Assembly (NCBI GenBank): GCA_050480245.1
Contig: JBCNEQ010000004.1
Origin: Anoxybacillus sp050480245
Lineage (GTDB): Bacteria; Bacillota; Bacilli; Bacillales; Anoxybacillaceae
Direction: 5' to 3' (one strand)
DNA length: 64,000 nucleotides
The position numbers and the translations under genes are program-made. The notes under the pieces were generated by a model. It did not search any database. It was not told the DNA's origin and saw only the letters and a program-made list of their open reading frames with translations. Of the stretch, positions 49,390 through 57,451 are shown piece after piece; within the stretch, counting starts at the first letter, position 1; each line of letters opens with the position of its first letter.

Positions 49390-50250
49390 TTACAATGCTT
49401 TGCCGGAAGAACCGAATTCGCGCATTTTCCCAATGACTGTTTCTTTAATCGCATCGCGGCCAGGGCCAAGAATTTTGCGCGGATCGTACACTTTTTCGTC
49501 TTTCGCTAACACTTCGCGCACCACTTTTGTAAACGCCATTTGGTTTTCTGTGTTGACGTTAATTTTTGATGTACCGAGCGAAATAGCGCGTTGAATTTGT
49601 TCTGTCGGGATACCTGTTCCACCGTGCAATACGAGCGGTACACCTGTACGATCACGAATTTCTTCCATCTCTTTAAATCCTAGTTTTGGCTCTCCTTTAT
49701 ATGGACCATGTACAGAACCGAGCGCTGGTGCTAGACAGTCGATGCCTGTACGCTTTACAAGCTCCTCGCACTCATCTGGATTTGCATAAATGATTCCTTC
49801 TGCAACGACGTCATCTTCTTGTCCGCCGACTGTTCCGAGCTCAGCTTCAACAGAGACGCCACGCGCATGAGCGTACTCCACCACTTTTGATGTAATTTCA
49901 ACGTTTTCTTCAAACGGATGATGTGATGCGTCGATCATAACAGATGTAAATCCAGCATCAATCGCCGCTTTACATTTTTCAAAGCTAGAACCGTGGTCAA
50001 GGTGAATCGCAACAGGAACAGTAATGTTCATGTCTTCCATTAATCCTTTGACCATGTTTACAACCGTTTTGAAGCCGCCCATATAGCGAGCTGCTCCTTC
50101 AGACACACCAAGAATGACAGGAGACTTCTCTTCCTCGGCTGCCGTTAAAATTGCTTGTGTCCATTCTAAGTTGTTAATATTGAATTGACCGACCGCATAC
50201 TTGCCTGCCAATGCTTGTTTAAGCATTTCCGTCATTGAAACTAAAGGCAT
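49390..50250 (-). CDS. fbaA: Class II fructose-bisphosphate aldolase
   Basis: Zinc aldolase of glycolysis and gluconeogenesis, 286 residues. Metal ligands in VAIHLDHGSSFEKC and MIDASHHPFEENVEITSKVV, substrate loop VEAELGTVGGQEDDV, phosphate-binding VLHGGTGIPTEQIQRAISLGTSKINVNTE. ATG follows AAGGGGG. Between spo0F and tal as in B. subtilis. The 200-base gap upstream (50251-50452) holds several TATAAT-like boxes, none with a convincing -35. Confidence 0.97.
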   Translation of the reverse strand: MPLVSMTEMLKQALAGKYAVGQFNINNLEWTQAILTAAEEEKSPVILGVSEGAARYMGGFKTVVNMVKGLMEDMNITVPVAIHLDHGSSFEKCKAAIDAGFTSVMIDASHHPFEENVEITSKVVEYAHARGVSVEAELGTVGGQEDDVVAEGIIYANPDECEELVKRTGIDCLAPALGSVHGPYKGEPKLGFKEMEEIRDRTGVPLVLHGGTGIPTEQIQRAISLGTSKINVNTENQMAFTKVVREVLAKDEKVYDPRKILGPGRDAIKETVIGKMREFGSSGKAL

Positions 50251-50452
50251 AGTTAAATCCCCCTTAAATTAGCCATTGTTACTATCCGAAAGCGCCTTTC
50301 ACATGTACAATGACCAAAATACGACAATTTTATACAAGACGACCTCGAATAGTATGTACATTATAAGAATAACAAACTTTGTTTCCGTACATCAACATTA
50401 TTCACCGAAACGAACGAAACTTCGTGAAAAAAGTTCAAAAAGCTGTCAATGG

Positions 50453-50815
50453 TTAACGAATGTATTTTTTCACTGCATCACGCATATCATCTATATCAAA
50501 AGGCTTCGCAAAATGTGTCAGCGCACCAAGTTTTTTCGTCTCATGAATCATATCAAGCTCTCCGTAAGCTGTCATCACGATGACTTTTACGTTTTCATCC
50601 ATCTCTTTCATTTTCTTTAAAATTTCGACCCCGTCCATGCCTGGAATTTTCATATCTAACAACACTAAATCAGGGGAGTGTTTTGCAAACAATTCAAGCG
50701 CTTGGACACCGTTTGCCGCTTGATATGTTTCGTATCCTTCTTTTTGAAACACTTCGTTTAATAAAATGCGAATGCCAAACTGGTCGTCCACAATTAAAAT
50801 CTTCCCCGCCATCAT
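50453..50815 (-). CDS. spo0F: Sporulation phosphorelay response regulator Spo0F
   Basis: Single-domain receiver that takes phosphate from sporulation kinases and passes it to Spo0B. 120 residues, nearly identical in motif order to B. subtilis Spo0F: MMAGKILIVDDQFGIRILLNEVF with Asp10/Asp11, phospho-acceptor Asp54 in LVLLDMKIPGMDG, Thr82 in IVMTAYGELDMI and Lys104 in THFAKPFDIDD. The start is the ATG at 50815, five bases after GAGG; the GTG two codons earlier is inside the site. A sigma-H promoter lies at 50875-50902. Confidence 0.97.
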   Translation of the reverse strand: MMAGKILIVDDQFGIRILLNEVFQKEGYETYQAANGVQALELFAKHSPDLVLLDMKIPGMDGVEILKKMKEMDENVKVIVMTAYGELDMIHETKKLGALTHFAKPFDIDDMRDAVKKYIR

Positions 50816-50874
50816 AAACACCTCTATTTTCTCTTTTTCATATGTAAAGCTCCTATTTTTATTACCGTATCATT

Positions 50875-50902
50875 ATTTCGAAATTTTTATCATTTATCCT
50901 GC
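50875..50902 (-). promoter_or_regulatory. Candidate sigma-H promoter of spo0F
   Basis: GCAGGATAA (rev. 50894-50902) and CGAAAT (rev. 50875-50880) separated by 13 bases resemble the sigma-H RnAGGAwWW / RnnGAAT pattern with small deviations. B. subtilis spo0F is transcribed from such a promoter. Confidence 0.5.
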
Positions 50903-50916
50903 TTGATGTTCTAATT

Positions 50917-50945
50917 TTGATCATTTTTTTATTTTTTAATATAAT
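50917..50945 (+). promoter_or_regulatory. Sigma-A promoter of ywjG
   Basis: TTGATC (50917-50922), 17-base T-rich spacer and perfect TATAAT (50940-50945), 39 bases before the ywjG start. Confidence 0.75.
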
Positions 50946-50984
50946 GAACACCAAACAAGACGTCGCATGAAAAGGGGATTTACC

Positions 50985-51503
50985 ATGTTAAAAATATTAT
51001 CGACACAGCTTGCAGGTGTGTTTCAACGAATAAGCGCCCAAGAAGAACAACAGTTTGAAGATGCCGCCCGTCTGCTTGCTCAAGCAGTGATCAGCAACGG
51101 AACGATTTTTATTTACGGAATCGGTGAAATGGAAGCGGTCGTTGCTGAAGCGTTGCATGGAGCTGAACGTCTGCTGAACGTAAAACAGCTAGATATGAAT
51201 AAAGTGACAACTGCTGACCGCGTGCTCATCGTTTCGCGTTTTTGCACAGATGAAAAAGCCATTCGCATCGCGCAACAACTTCGTGAACAAAACATATGGA
51301 CGATCGGCATGTCGTCTGTTATAGCGGAAGCGAAGGCATCGCTTGTTGACTATGTCGATGTACATATTGATTTATGTTTAAAAAAGCCGCTCGTTCCCGC
51401 AGAAGATGGCACGCGCGTCGGCTTTCCTTCCGCTGTTGCCGCTTTATTTGCGTATCATAGCTTAGCGCTCGTGACGCAAGAAATCGTGGCAGAATACGAG
51501 TAA
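50985..51503 (+). CDS. ywjG: DUF2529 family protein YwjG (SIS-like)
   Basis: A 172-residue protein of DUF2529. It looks like a sugar-isomerase (SIS) fold: a helix, then SNGTIFIYGIGEMEAVVAEALHGAERLL, DRVLIVSRFCTDEKAIRIAQQLREQNIWTIGMSS and DYVDVHIDLCLKKPLVPAEDGTRVGFPSAVAALFAYHSL. No substrate can be named. The ATG at 50985 lies seven bases after AAAAGGGG; six earlier codons are not supported. It is one of few plus-strand genes here and is transcribed toward pyrG from its own promoter. Confidence 0.85.
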   Translation: MLKILSTQLAGVFQRISAQEEQQFEDAARLLAQAVISNGTIFIYGIGEMEAVVAEALHGAERLLNVKQLDMNKVTTADRVLIVSRFCTDEKAIRIAQQLREQNIWTIGMSSVIAEAKASLVDYVDVHIDLCLKKPLVPAEDGTRVGFPSAVAALFAYHSLALVTQEIVAEYE

Positions 51504-51530
51504 GAGGATGCCCATATCGGACATCCTCCT

Positions 51531-53126
51531 TTATTTTTCTAACGATGCGCGAATAAATTCGCGGAAAAGTGGTTGTGGACGCGTCGGACGAGATGTAAAT
51601 TCCGGATGGAACTGCGCCGCAACGAACCATGGATGATCTTTCAACTCAATAATTTCTACAAGGCGGCCGTCTGGACTTGTTCCTGAAAACACAAAACCGT
51701 GCTCTTCCATCATCGTACGATATTCGTTGTTAAATTCATAACGATGGCGATGGCGCTCATAAATGACTTCATCTTGATATGCTTCGTACGCTTTCGTTCC
51801 TTCAACGAGCTTGCACGGATACAAGCCGAGGCGAAGCGTTCCTCCTAAATCTTCAATATCTTTTTGTTCTGGCAATAAGTCGATAATTGGGTGTGGCGTG
51901 TTCGGATCAATTTCTGCTGAATGAGCGCCTTTTAACCCGACGACATGGCGAGCAAACTCGACAGATGCTAGCTGCATACCTAAACAAATGCCAAGGAACG
52001 GAATGCGCTGTTCGCGCGCATATCGAATCGCCTCAATTTTTCCTTCAATGCCACGATCGCCAAATCCACCTGGAACGAGAATGCCATTTACCCCTTGAAG
52101 CAACTGTGCAACGTTGTTTCGATCGACATGCTCAGAGTTAATCCATCGAATGTCCACGTCCGCATCAAATGCATACCCTGCATGGCGCAACGCTTCAACA
52201 ACAGAAATGTACGCATCTTGAAGCTCAACGTATTTTCCAACGAGGGCAATCGTTGTTTTATTCGATAAATTGCGCACTTTTTCAACAAGCGCAACCCATT
52301 CGGTCATATCAGCTTCGTTACAGTTTAGTTTTAAATGTTCGCAAACGATTTGATCGAGCTTTTGTTCTTGAAGCATAAGCGGTACAGCGTATAACGTATC
52401 GGCATCGCGCGCTTCAATAACCGCTTTCGGATCGATGTCACAGAACAAAGCAATTTTATCTTTCATATCTTGAGACATCGGCATTTCTGTGCGCACAACA
52501 ATGACGTTTGGCTGAATGCCTAAGCTGCGCAATTCTTTTACGCTATGTTGCGTCGGTTTTGTTTTCATTTCACCTGCCGCTTTAATATACGGCACAAGCG
52601 TACAATGAATGTACATGACGTTGCCGCGACCGACGTCGCTTTTGATTTGGCGAATTGCTTCTAAAAACGGGAGAGACTCAATATCCCCAACTGTTCCGCC
52701 AATTTCAGTAATGACGACGTCCGCATTCGTCTCACGTCCCGCACGGAACACGCGCTCTTTAATTTCGTTTGTAATGTGTGGAATGACTTGTACCGTACCA
52801 CCTAAATAATCGCCGCGACGCTCTTTTTTCAATACGGTTGAGTAAATTTTCCCTGTTGTTACGTTGCTGTATTTGTTTAAGTTAATGTCAATAAAGCGCT
52901 CATAATGACCTAAATCTAAGTCCGTTTCCGCCCCGTCATCTGTGACGAACACTTCTCCGTGTTGATACGGGCTCATCGTTCCTGGGTCAACGTTAATGTA
53001 CGGATCAAATTTTTGAATCGTCACTTTTAAGCCGCGATTTTTTAATAATCGGCCAAGTGATGCAGCCGTAATTCCTTTCCCAAGCGATGATACGACGCCA
53101 CCTGTTACAAAAATATATTTTGTCAT
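51531..53126 (-). CDS. pyrG: CTP synthase
   Basis: Amidates UTP to CTP with glutamine. 531 residues: N-terminal synthetase domain (FVTGGVVSSLGKGITAASLGRLLKNRG with P-loop; DPYINVDPGTMSPYQHGEVFVTDDGAETDLDLGHYERF) and C-terminal glutamine amidotransferase with the catalytic Cys in FLGICLGMQLA and the His/Glu in AAQFHPEFTSRP. Expression is very likely controlled by the CTP-sensitive attenuator in its leader (53181-53244). Confidence 0.98.
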   Translation of the reverse strand: MTKYIFVTGGVVSSLGKGITAASLGRLLKNRGLKVTIQKFDPYINVDPGTMSPYQHGEVFVTDDGAETDLDLGHYERFIDINLNKYSNVTTGKIYSTVLKKERRGDYLGGTVQVIPHITNEIKERVFRAGRETNADVVITEIGGTVGDIESLPFLEAIRQIKSDVGRGNVMYIHCTLVPYIKAAGEMKTKPTQHSVKELRSLGIQPNVIVVRTEMPMSQDMKDKIALFCDIDPKAVIEARDADTLYAVPLMLQEQKLDQIVCEHLKLNCNEADMTEWVALVEKVRNLSNKTTIALVGKYVELQDAYISVVEALRHAGYAFDADVDIRWINSEHVDRNNVAQLLQGVNGILVPGGFGDRGIEGKIEAIRYAREQRIPFLGICLGMQLASVEFARHVVGLKGAHSAEIDPNTPHPIIDLLPEQKDIEDLGGTLRLGLYPCKLVEGTKAYEAYQDEVIYERHRHRYEFNNEYRTMMEEHGFVFSGTSPDGRLVEIIELKDHPWFVAAQFHPEFTSRPTRPQPLFREFIRASLEK

Positions 53127-53180
53127 GAAACCTTCCCCCTCAACTCATTTGGAATAGTTACAGTGTGTGCGAATTCGGGG

Positions 53181-53244
53181 AAAAATAAAAACGCTCCGCT
53201 TACAAATATGTAAGGGAGCGAACGTATCTCTATGAAAAGAGCCC
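53181..53244 (-). promoter_or_regulatory. pyrG leader: CTP-sensitive reiterative-transcription attenuator
   Basis: The predicted transcript begins GGGCUC at 53244 and soon meets a terminator: stem CGCTCC..TTAC (rev. 53210-53220 with rev. 53192-53203) followed by a T-rich tail. The 5' arm is pyrimidine-rich (CTCCCTT). This is the B. subtilis pyrG arrangement, where low CTP makes RNA polymerase stutter extra G residues at the start that then pair with the C/U tract and block the terminator. The key elements are seen; the mechanism is transferred from the known case. Confidence 0.8.
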
Positions 53245-53251
53245 AAACAGA

Positions 53252-53280
53252 ATTCTACATATATCGATGTAAAAAGTCAA
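53252..53280 (-). promoter_or_regulatory. Sigma-A promoter of pyrG
   Basis: TTGACT (rev. 53275-53280), exactly 17 bases, TAGAAT (rev. 53252-53257), then seven bases to the GGGC start at 53244. It begins two bases after the rpoE stop codon. Confidence 0.85.
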
Positions 53281-53282
53281 GA

Positions 53283-53828
53283 TTATAATTCCTCATCTTC
53301 TTCTAATTCAAGTTCTTCATCGACGACGTCTAGCTCTTCATCGAGCGGGGCATCATCTAAATCTAGTTCTTCATCTAATAAATCATCAATCACTTCTTCA
53401 TCTTCATCCAATACAAATTCATCATCTAATAGCCCTTCATCCTCTAATAATTCTTCATCTAAATCGTCATATACTAATTCGTCCTCATCAATGATGTCAT
53501 CGAAGTCATCAAAGTCATCCGCCACTTTTTTCTTCTTCACGCGCTCCACAGGTACCGCTTCGTCTTCTGTTTGATCATACGGATACCAAGCGCGCAAGCC
53601 CCAAGCCGTTTCCCCGGTACAAATAAACCGTCCATCGACGTTTAGATCTGTATAAAACTGCGCTAATCGCGCGCTCACTTCGTTTTCAGACAATCCTTTA
53701 ATGGCGACTAGCTGCTCGACCATCTCTTGAAACGACATCGTTTGCTTTTTCTCACACAATAGCAAATATGCAAGTTCTACGAAAGACATCTCTCGCAATT
53801 GTTCTTGAGAGTATTGCTCCAAACTCAC
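53283..53828 (-). CDS. rpoE: RNA polymerase delta subunit
   Basis: Gram-positive RNA polymerase subunit that speeds core recycling and tunes promoter response. 181 residues: N-terminal folded domain (SLEQYSQEQLREMSFVELAYLLLCEKKQTMSFQEMVEQLV ... WYPYDQTED) and an unstructured C-terminal half made almost wholly of Asp and Glu (about 110-181), as in the family. The start is GTG at 53828, after GGGAG at 8-9 bases; the longer frame adds 17 unconserved residues. Confidence 0.96.
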   Translation of the reverse strand: MSLEQYSQEQLREMSFVELAYLLLCEKKQTMSFQEMVEQLVAIKGLSENEVSARLAQFYTDLNVDGRFICTGETAWGLRAWYPYDQTEDEAVPVERVKKKKVADDFDDFDDIIDEDELVYDDLDEELLEDEGLLDDEFVLDEDEEVIDDLLDEELDLDDAPLDEELDVVDEELELEEDEEL

Positions 53829-53922
53829 TTTCCGCACTCCCTTTCTCCAACGTATGAAAACAACAAAAATCCATACCATTCATTATAAACAAATTCATTT
53901 ACTTTATGCTAGAGCGTCGCCC

Positions 53923-53952
53923 AAAAAAAAATGTCGGGACATTCCCTGACAT
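53923..53952 (-). terminator. Retained terminator of the icmF remnant
   Basis: Imperfect stem with ATGTC..GGGA and TCCC..GACAT arms around 53931-53952, followed by nine T on the minus strand. It directly follows the remnant's C-terminal stop. Confidence 0.8.
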
Positions 53953-54126
53953 TACATATTGCGGCGATATTGTCCACCGACTTCATACAACGCTTTCATG
54001 AATGACCTCCGCTCCACTTGCTTGCAAAATGCGACGCATAATGTTAATGGCCGCATCGTGCCCATCAAACAAACTAGACGCCGTCACAAAGCGAACATGA
54101 TGTTTTGGACGATAAATGTGCGCCAT
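53952..54126 (-). pseudogene. icmF: Remnant of icmF (fused isobutyryl-CoA mutase)
   Basis: Only the two ends of a very large gene remain. From the ATG at 54126 the frame reads MAHIYRPKHHVRFVTASSLF, then DGHDAAINIMRRILQASGAEVIH, which is the start of the B12-binding domain of IcmF (the DGHDxxxxxM cobalamin motif), and then breaks to a stop at 53983. In a second frame, ending at 53952, the codons read ALYEVGGQYRRNM, which looks like the extreme C-terminus of the same protein. IcmF is roughly 1,080 residues long, so over 3 kb has been lost, joining the ends out of frame. The gene's place between the TetR regulator and rpoE is where Geobacillus has icmF. Not functional. Confidence 0.8.
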
Positions 54127-54146
54127 GTTTCTCCCATCCCCTTTCG

Positions 54147-54770
54147 CTACCGCTTTATAATCCCTTCAAGCAATAGCTTTGTTTGCAATTCAATATATTC
54201 ATCGAGCGTATACATTTTTTTCAACGCCCAACGACGGAATCCCCACATTTGACCGAGAACGAAAATGTTATGTGCAAATAATTGAATTTCTTGTTCTGTT
54301 AATGAAAATACCCCATTGTCCACACAGCGTCGTAAAATATGTTCAAACATCGCAACCATTTGTAATTCTTTATTGAGCACATAAGGAAGCGATTCTTTAC
54401 CAAGCGATTTCGCCTCTTGATACATAACGAGCACTTCGTCTTGCAGCTCGTCAACGACACGGAAATAGTAATTAATTGCTAATTTTAAACCGTCTAAATC
54501 CCCTTTTGTCGTATCGATTGCCTGCTCCATACGATCGCGCACTTCATCGTAAATCCGATCGCACACTAAATAAAGAACATCTTCTTTTTTGCGAATGTAT
54601 TCGTATAACGTTCCGATGCTAAAACCAGAAGCGCGGGCAATTTCGCGCGTCGTCGTTTGATGAAAACCTTTTTGTTTAAATAGCGAAATCGCCCCTTTAA
54701 TCATTTCATTTCTCCTTTTTTTCACAAGCCGCTCATCTTTTACAGACGCTGGCACCTCACGCTTTTTCAT
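54147..54770 (-). CDS. TetR-family regulator, FadR-like
   Basis: A 207-residue TetR repressor. Helix-turn-helix at about 20-65 (ISLFKQKGFHQTTTREIARASGFSIGTLYEYIRKKEDVLYLVCD), then an all-helical ligand domain. Context (acyl-CoA dehydrogenase, thiolase and fadF upstream) suggests it answers to acyl-CoA like Bacillus FadR. Start at the ATG 54770, seven bases after AGGAG, rather than the preceding GTG. Matching palindromes at 57328-57345 and 59598-59615 are its likely operators. It is co-directional with acdA, ten bases downstream. Confidence 0.88.
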   Translation of the reverse strand: MKKREVPASVKDERLVKKRRNEMIKGAISLFKQKGFHQTTTREIARASGFSIGTLYEYIRKKEDVLYLVCDRIYDEVRDRMEQAIDTTKGDLDGLKLAINYYFRVVDELQDEVLVMYQEAKSLGKESLPYVLNKELQMVAMFEHILRRCVDNGVFSLTEQEIQLFAHNIFVLGQMWGFRRWALKKMYTLDEYIELQTKLLLEGIIKR

Positions 54771-54780
54771 CACATCACTC

Positions 54781-55920
54781 CTATTTTGTCAACATTCTTG
54801 AAATGACGATGCGTTGAATTTCTTGCGTCCCTTCATAAATTTGCGTAATTTTTGCATCGCGCATAAACCGTTCGACTGGATAGTCTTTCGTATAACCGTA
54901 GCCACCGAAAATTTGTACCGCTTCGACGGTCACTTTCATCGCTGTATCTCCTGCAAACAATTTCGCCATCGCTGATTCTTTTCCGTACGGTAAGCCATTT
55001 GATTCAAGCCATGCCGCTTGATACGTTAGTAAACGAGCAGCTTCAATAGCAGTTGCCATGTCAGCTAGTTTAAAGGCAATGCCTTGTTGTTCTGCAATTG
55101 GCTTGCCGAATTGAATACGTCCTTTCGCATATTCTACCGCTGCATCTAACGCCCCTTGCGCGATGCCAACCGCCTGCGCTGCGATACCATTTCGACCGCC
55201 ATCAAGCGTCATCATCGCAATTTTAAATCCTTCTCCTTCTTCACCGAGCAAATTTTCTTTCGGAATGCGACAATCTTCAAAAATGAGCCCTGTTGTTGGC
55301 GATGAACGAATGCCGAGCTTTTTCTCTTTTTTCCCGATCGAAAAACCAGGCGTTCCTTTCTCAACAATAAATGCGCTAATGCCGCGGTGCTTTTTCTCTG
55401 GATCTGTCACCGCAAAAACGACATAAATGTCCGCTTCTCCACCGTTTGTAATCCATACTTTTGAACCGTTTAATACGTAATGATCACCATCACGCACCGC
55501 ACGCATTTTCATCGCTGACACGTCAGAACCTGCACCCGGCTCAGATAAACCGTACGCCCCAAGCTTTTCCCCTGTCGCTAGTGCTCGTAAATACGTTTGT
55601 TTTTGTTGTTCTGTCCCAAATTTATAAATTGGCCAACTTGCTAATGAAATGTGAGCAGAAAGCGTCACTCCCGTCGATGCGCATACCTTTGAAAGCTCCT
55701 CCACCGCGATGACGTATGCCAAATAGTCGCTACCGATACCGCCGTATTCCTCTGGCCATGGGATGCCCGTCAAACCGAGATCTGCCATTTTATTAAAAAT
55801 GTCGCGATCAAAACGTTCTTCTTCATCGCGTTCTGCTGCGGTTGGTGCAACTTCGTTTTTCGCAAAGTCGCGCACCATTTTTCGTATCATTTCATGCTCT
55901 TCGCTTAATTGAAAGTTCAT
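54781..55920 (-). CDS. acdA: Acyl-CoA dehydrogenase
   Basis: FAD enzyme that makes trans-2-enoyl-CoA in short/branched-chain acyl-CoA degradation. 379 residues: FAD motifs YGLSEPGAGSDVSAMKMRA near 126 and WITNGGEADIYVVFA near 160, and the catalytic Glu in ITQIYEGTQEIQRIVISRML near the C-terminus. The start overlaps the stop of the truncated acd remnant (ATGA), so translation is still coupled to that fragment. The name acdA follows the B. subtilis neighbour of rpoE; substrate chain length is not determined. Confidence 0.93.
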   Translation of the reverse strand: MNFQLSEEHEMIRKMVRDFAKNEVAPTAAERDEEERFDRDIFNKMADLGLTGIPWPEEYGGIGSDYLAYVIAVEELSKVCASTGVTLSAHISLASWPIYKFGTEQQKQTYLRALATGEKLGAYGLSEPGAGSDVSAMKMRAVRDGDHYVLNGSKVWITNGGEADIYVVFAVTDPEKKHRGISAFIVEKGTPGFSIGKKEKKLGIRSSPTTGLIFEDCRIPKENLLGEEGEGFKIAMMTLDGGRNGIAAQAVGIAQGALDAAVEYAKGRIQFGKPIAEQQGIAFKLADMATAIEAARLLTYQAAWLESNGLPYGKESAMAKLFAGDTAMKVTVEAVQIFGGYGYTKDYPVERFMRDAKITQIYEGTQEIQRIVISRMLTK

Positions 55921-56102
55921 TTCCCCATCCCCCTAAACAAATGTTTACTAATGACGAGCCGCTGAATTTCGCTCGTTCCTTCGTAAATTTCACATACTTT
56001 CGCATCGCGGAATAATCGTTCAACCGGATAGTCTTCGGTATAACCGTTGCCTCCGAAAATTTGTACCGCTTCGACGGTCACTTTCATATCCCTATACCCC
56101 AT
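55917..56102 (-). pseudogene. C-terminal remnant of a second acyl-CoA dehydrogenase
   Basis: An open frame of 61 residues whose sequence from residue 6 on, MKVTVEAVQIFGGNGYTEDYP to RLVISKHLF, is the last ~55 residues of an acyl-CoA dehydrogenase, parallel to the end of the neighbouring acdA. Roughly 320 N-terminal residues are missing. Its ATG overlaps the thl stop as TAATG. Related genomes normally have a 3-hydroxyacyl-CoA dehydrogenase and a complete acyl-CoA dehydrogenase here, so a single deletion from the thl stop into this gene would explain it. It may still be translated, but the fragment lacks the FAD domain. Confidence 0.85.
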
Positions 56103-57283
56103 TAATGGACTTCAATCATAATTGCATCGCCTTGACCGCCACCGCTACAAATCGCTGCAATGCCAAGGCCGCCTCCGCGACGTTTCAATTCATGAATTAA
56201 CGTAATCATAATGCGCGCTCCGCTCGCTCCGATCGGATGCCCAAGCGCAATGGCACCGCCGTTTACATTTACTTTTTCTTCTGGCAAGTCAGCAATTTTC
56301 ATGCTTGCTAAAGCGACAGCAGCAAACGCTTCGTTAATTTCAAATAAGTCAATGTCGTTTACGGTTTTGCCTGTTTTACGCAACAATTCGTTGATGACGA
56401 TGCCTGGTGTTTTCGGAAAATCTTTCGCTTCAATGGCAATCGCCGTATGGGCTACAATTGTCGCAAGTGGCGTGAGCCCTTCTTTTTGCGCGCGCTCTTC
56501 GCTCATTAATACGAGCGCAGCTGCTCCATCGTTTACCCCCGGCGCATTGCCTGCTGTAATCGTGCCTGTTGGATCAAATACGGGCGCCAGTTTCGCTAAT
56601 TTTTCAAGCGATGTATCCTTACGCGGTGATTCATCCACCGCTACGGTGATCGGTTCCCCTTTTCGTTGTGGAATAGAAACAGAGACGATTTCTTCAGCAA
56701 ATTTGCCGCTTTCGATCGCCGCAATCGCTAATTGATGGCTGCGATACGCCCAGCGGTCTTGTTCTTCGCGCGTAATGCCTAACTCTTTTGCTGTTTCACT
56801 TCCGTAAATACCCATATGCACACCTGTAAAACTGCATGTCAATCCATCATAGACCATTAAATCTTTCACCGTCGAGTCGCCCATACGCAATCCCCAACGT
56901 GCTTTCGGTAATATATACGGCGCATTGCTCATCGATTCCATTCCACCTGCAACGATGACGTCCGCATCTCCAGCACGAATGATTTGATCACCGAGCGTGA
57001 CGCTACGCATCCCTGAGGCGCACACTTTATTAATCGTTTCGGTTTTTGTCTCCCACGGGATCCCCGCTTCTCTCGCTGCTTGCCGCGATGGAAGTTGTCC
57101 TTGTCCACCCTGCAATACGGTGCCAAATACGACTTCATCGATATCTTCTGCACGAACATTTGCGCGCACGAGCGCCTCTTTGATCGCAATACCTCCAAGC
57201 TGCGCTGCGCTCAATGCGCTTAAACTGCCACCAAACTTTCCAAAAGGTGTACGTACCCCGCTAACAATGACCGTTTTCCCCAT
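56102..57283 (-). CDS. thl: Acetyl-CoA C-acetyltransferase (thiolase)
   Basis: Thiolase that cleaves or condenses acetoacetyl-CoA. 393 residues with the nucleophile Cys near 88 (INKVCASGMRSVTLG), the GGMESMSNAPY motif, NGGAIALGHPIGASGARIM and the second catalytic Cys in AAICSGGGQGDAIM. The start is the ATG at 57283 after AAGGGGGGAG; the one seven codons upstream is weaker. A FadR-like palindrome lies about 45 bases upstream. Confidence 0.95.
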   Translation of the reverse strand: MGKTVIVSGVRTPFGKFGGSLSALSAAQLGGIAIKEALVRANVRAEDIDEVVFGTVLQGGQGQLPSRQAAREAGIPWETKTETINKVCASGMRSVTLGDQIIRAGDADVIVAGGMESMSNAPYILPKARWGLRMGDSTVKDLMVYDGLTCSFTGVHMGIYGSETAKELGITREEQDRWAYRSHQLAIAAIESGKFAEEIVSVSIPQRKGEPITVAVDESPRKDTSLEKLAKLAPVFDPTGTITAGNAPGVNDGAAALVLMSEERAQKEGLTPLATIVAHTAIAIEAKDFPKTPGIVINELLRKTGKTVNDIDLFEINEAFAAVALASMKIADLPEEKVNVNGGAIALGHPIGASGARIMITLIHELKRRGGGLGIAAICSGGGQGDAIMIEVH

Positions 57284-57327
57284 GTTTCTCCCCCTTTTCT
57301 TCATAAGAAAGCCCTTTCAAAAATATT

Positions 57328-57345
57328 GAGCGAACGCTCGTTCAA
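57328..57345. promoter_or_regulatory. FadR-like operator before thl
   Basis: TGAACGAGCGTTCGCTCA on the minus strand, an almost perfect palindrome, upstream of thl. It shares the pattern TGAAyGAGCGTTCrnTCA with the site at 59598-59615 and resembles known TetR/FadR boxes of Bacillus (TGAATGA-n4-TCATTCA type). Confidence 0.65.
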
Positions 57346-57451
57346 TGATGGACGGGCAAAGAAGGCGCACGACAAGCCGCACACCTTCCTATTGCTTTCA
57401 TTGTACTGAAAATATCTTAAAAAATAAAACTATTTATTTTTTTTAGAATTT

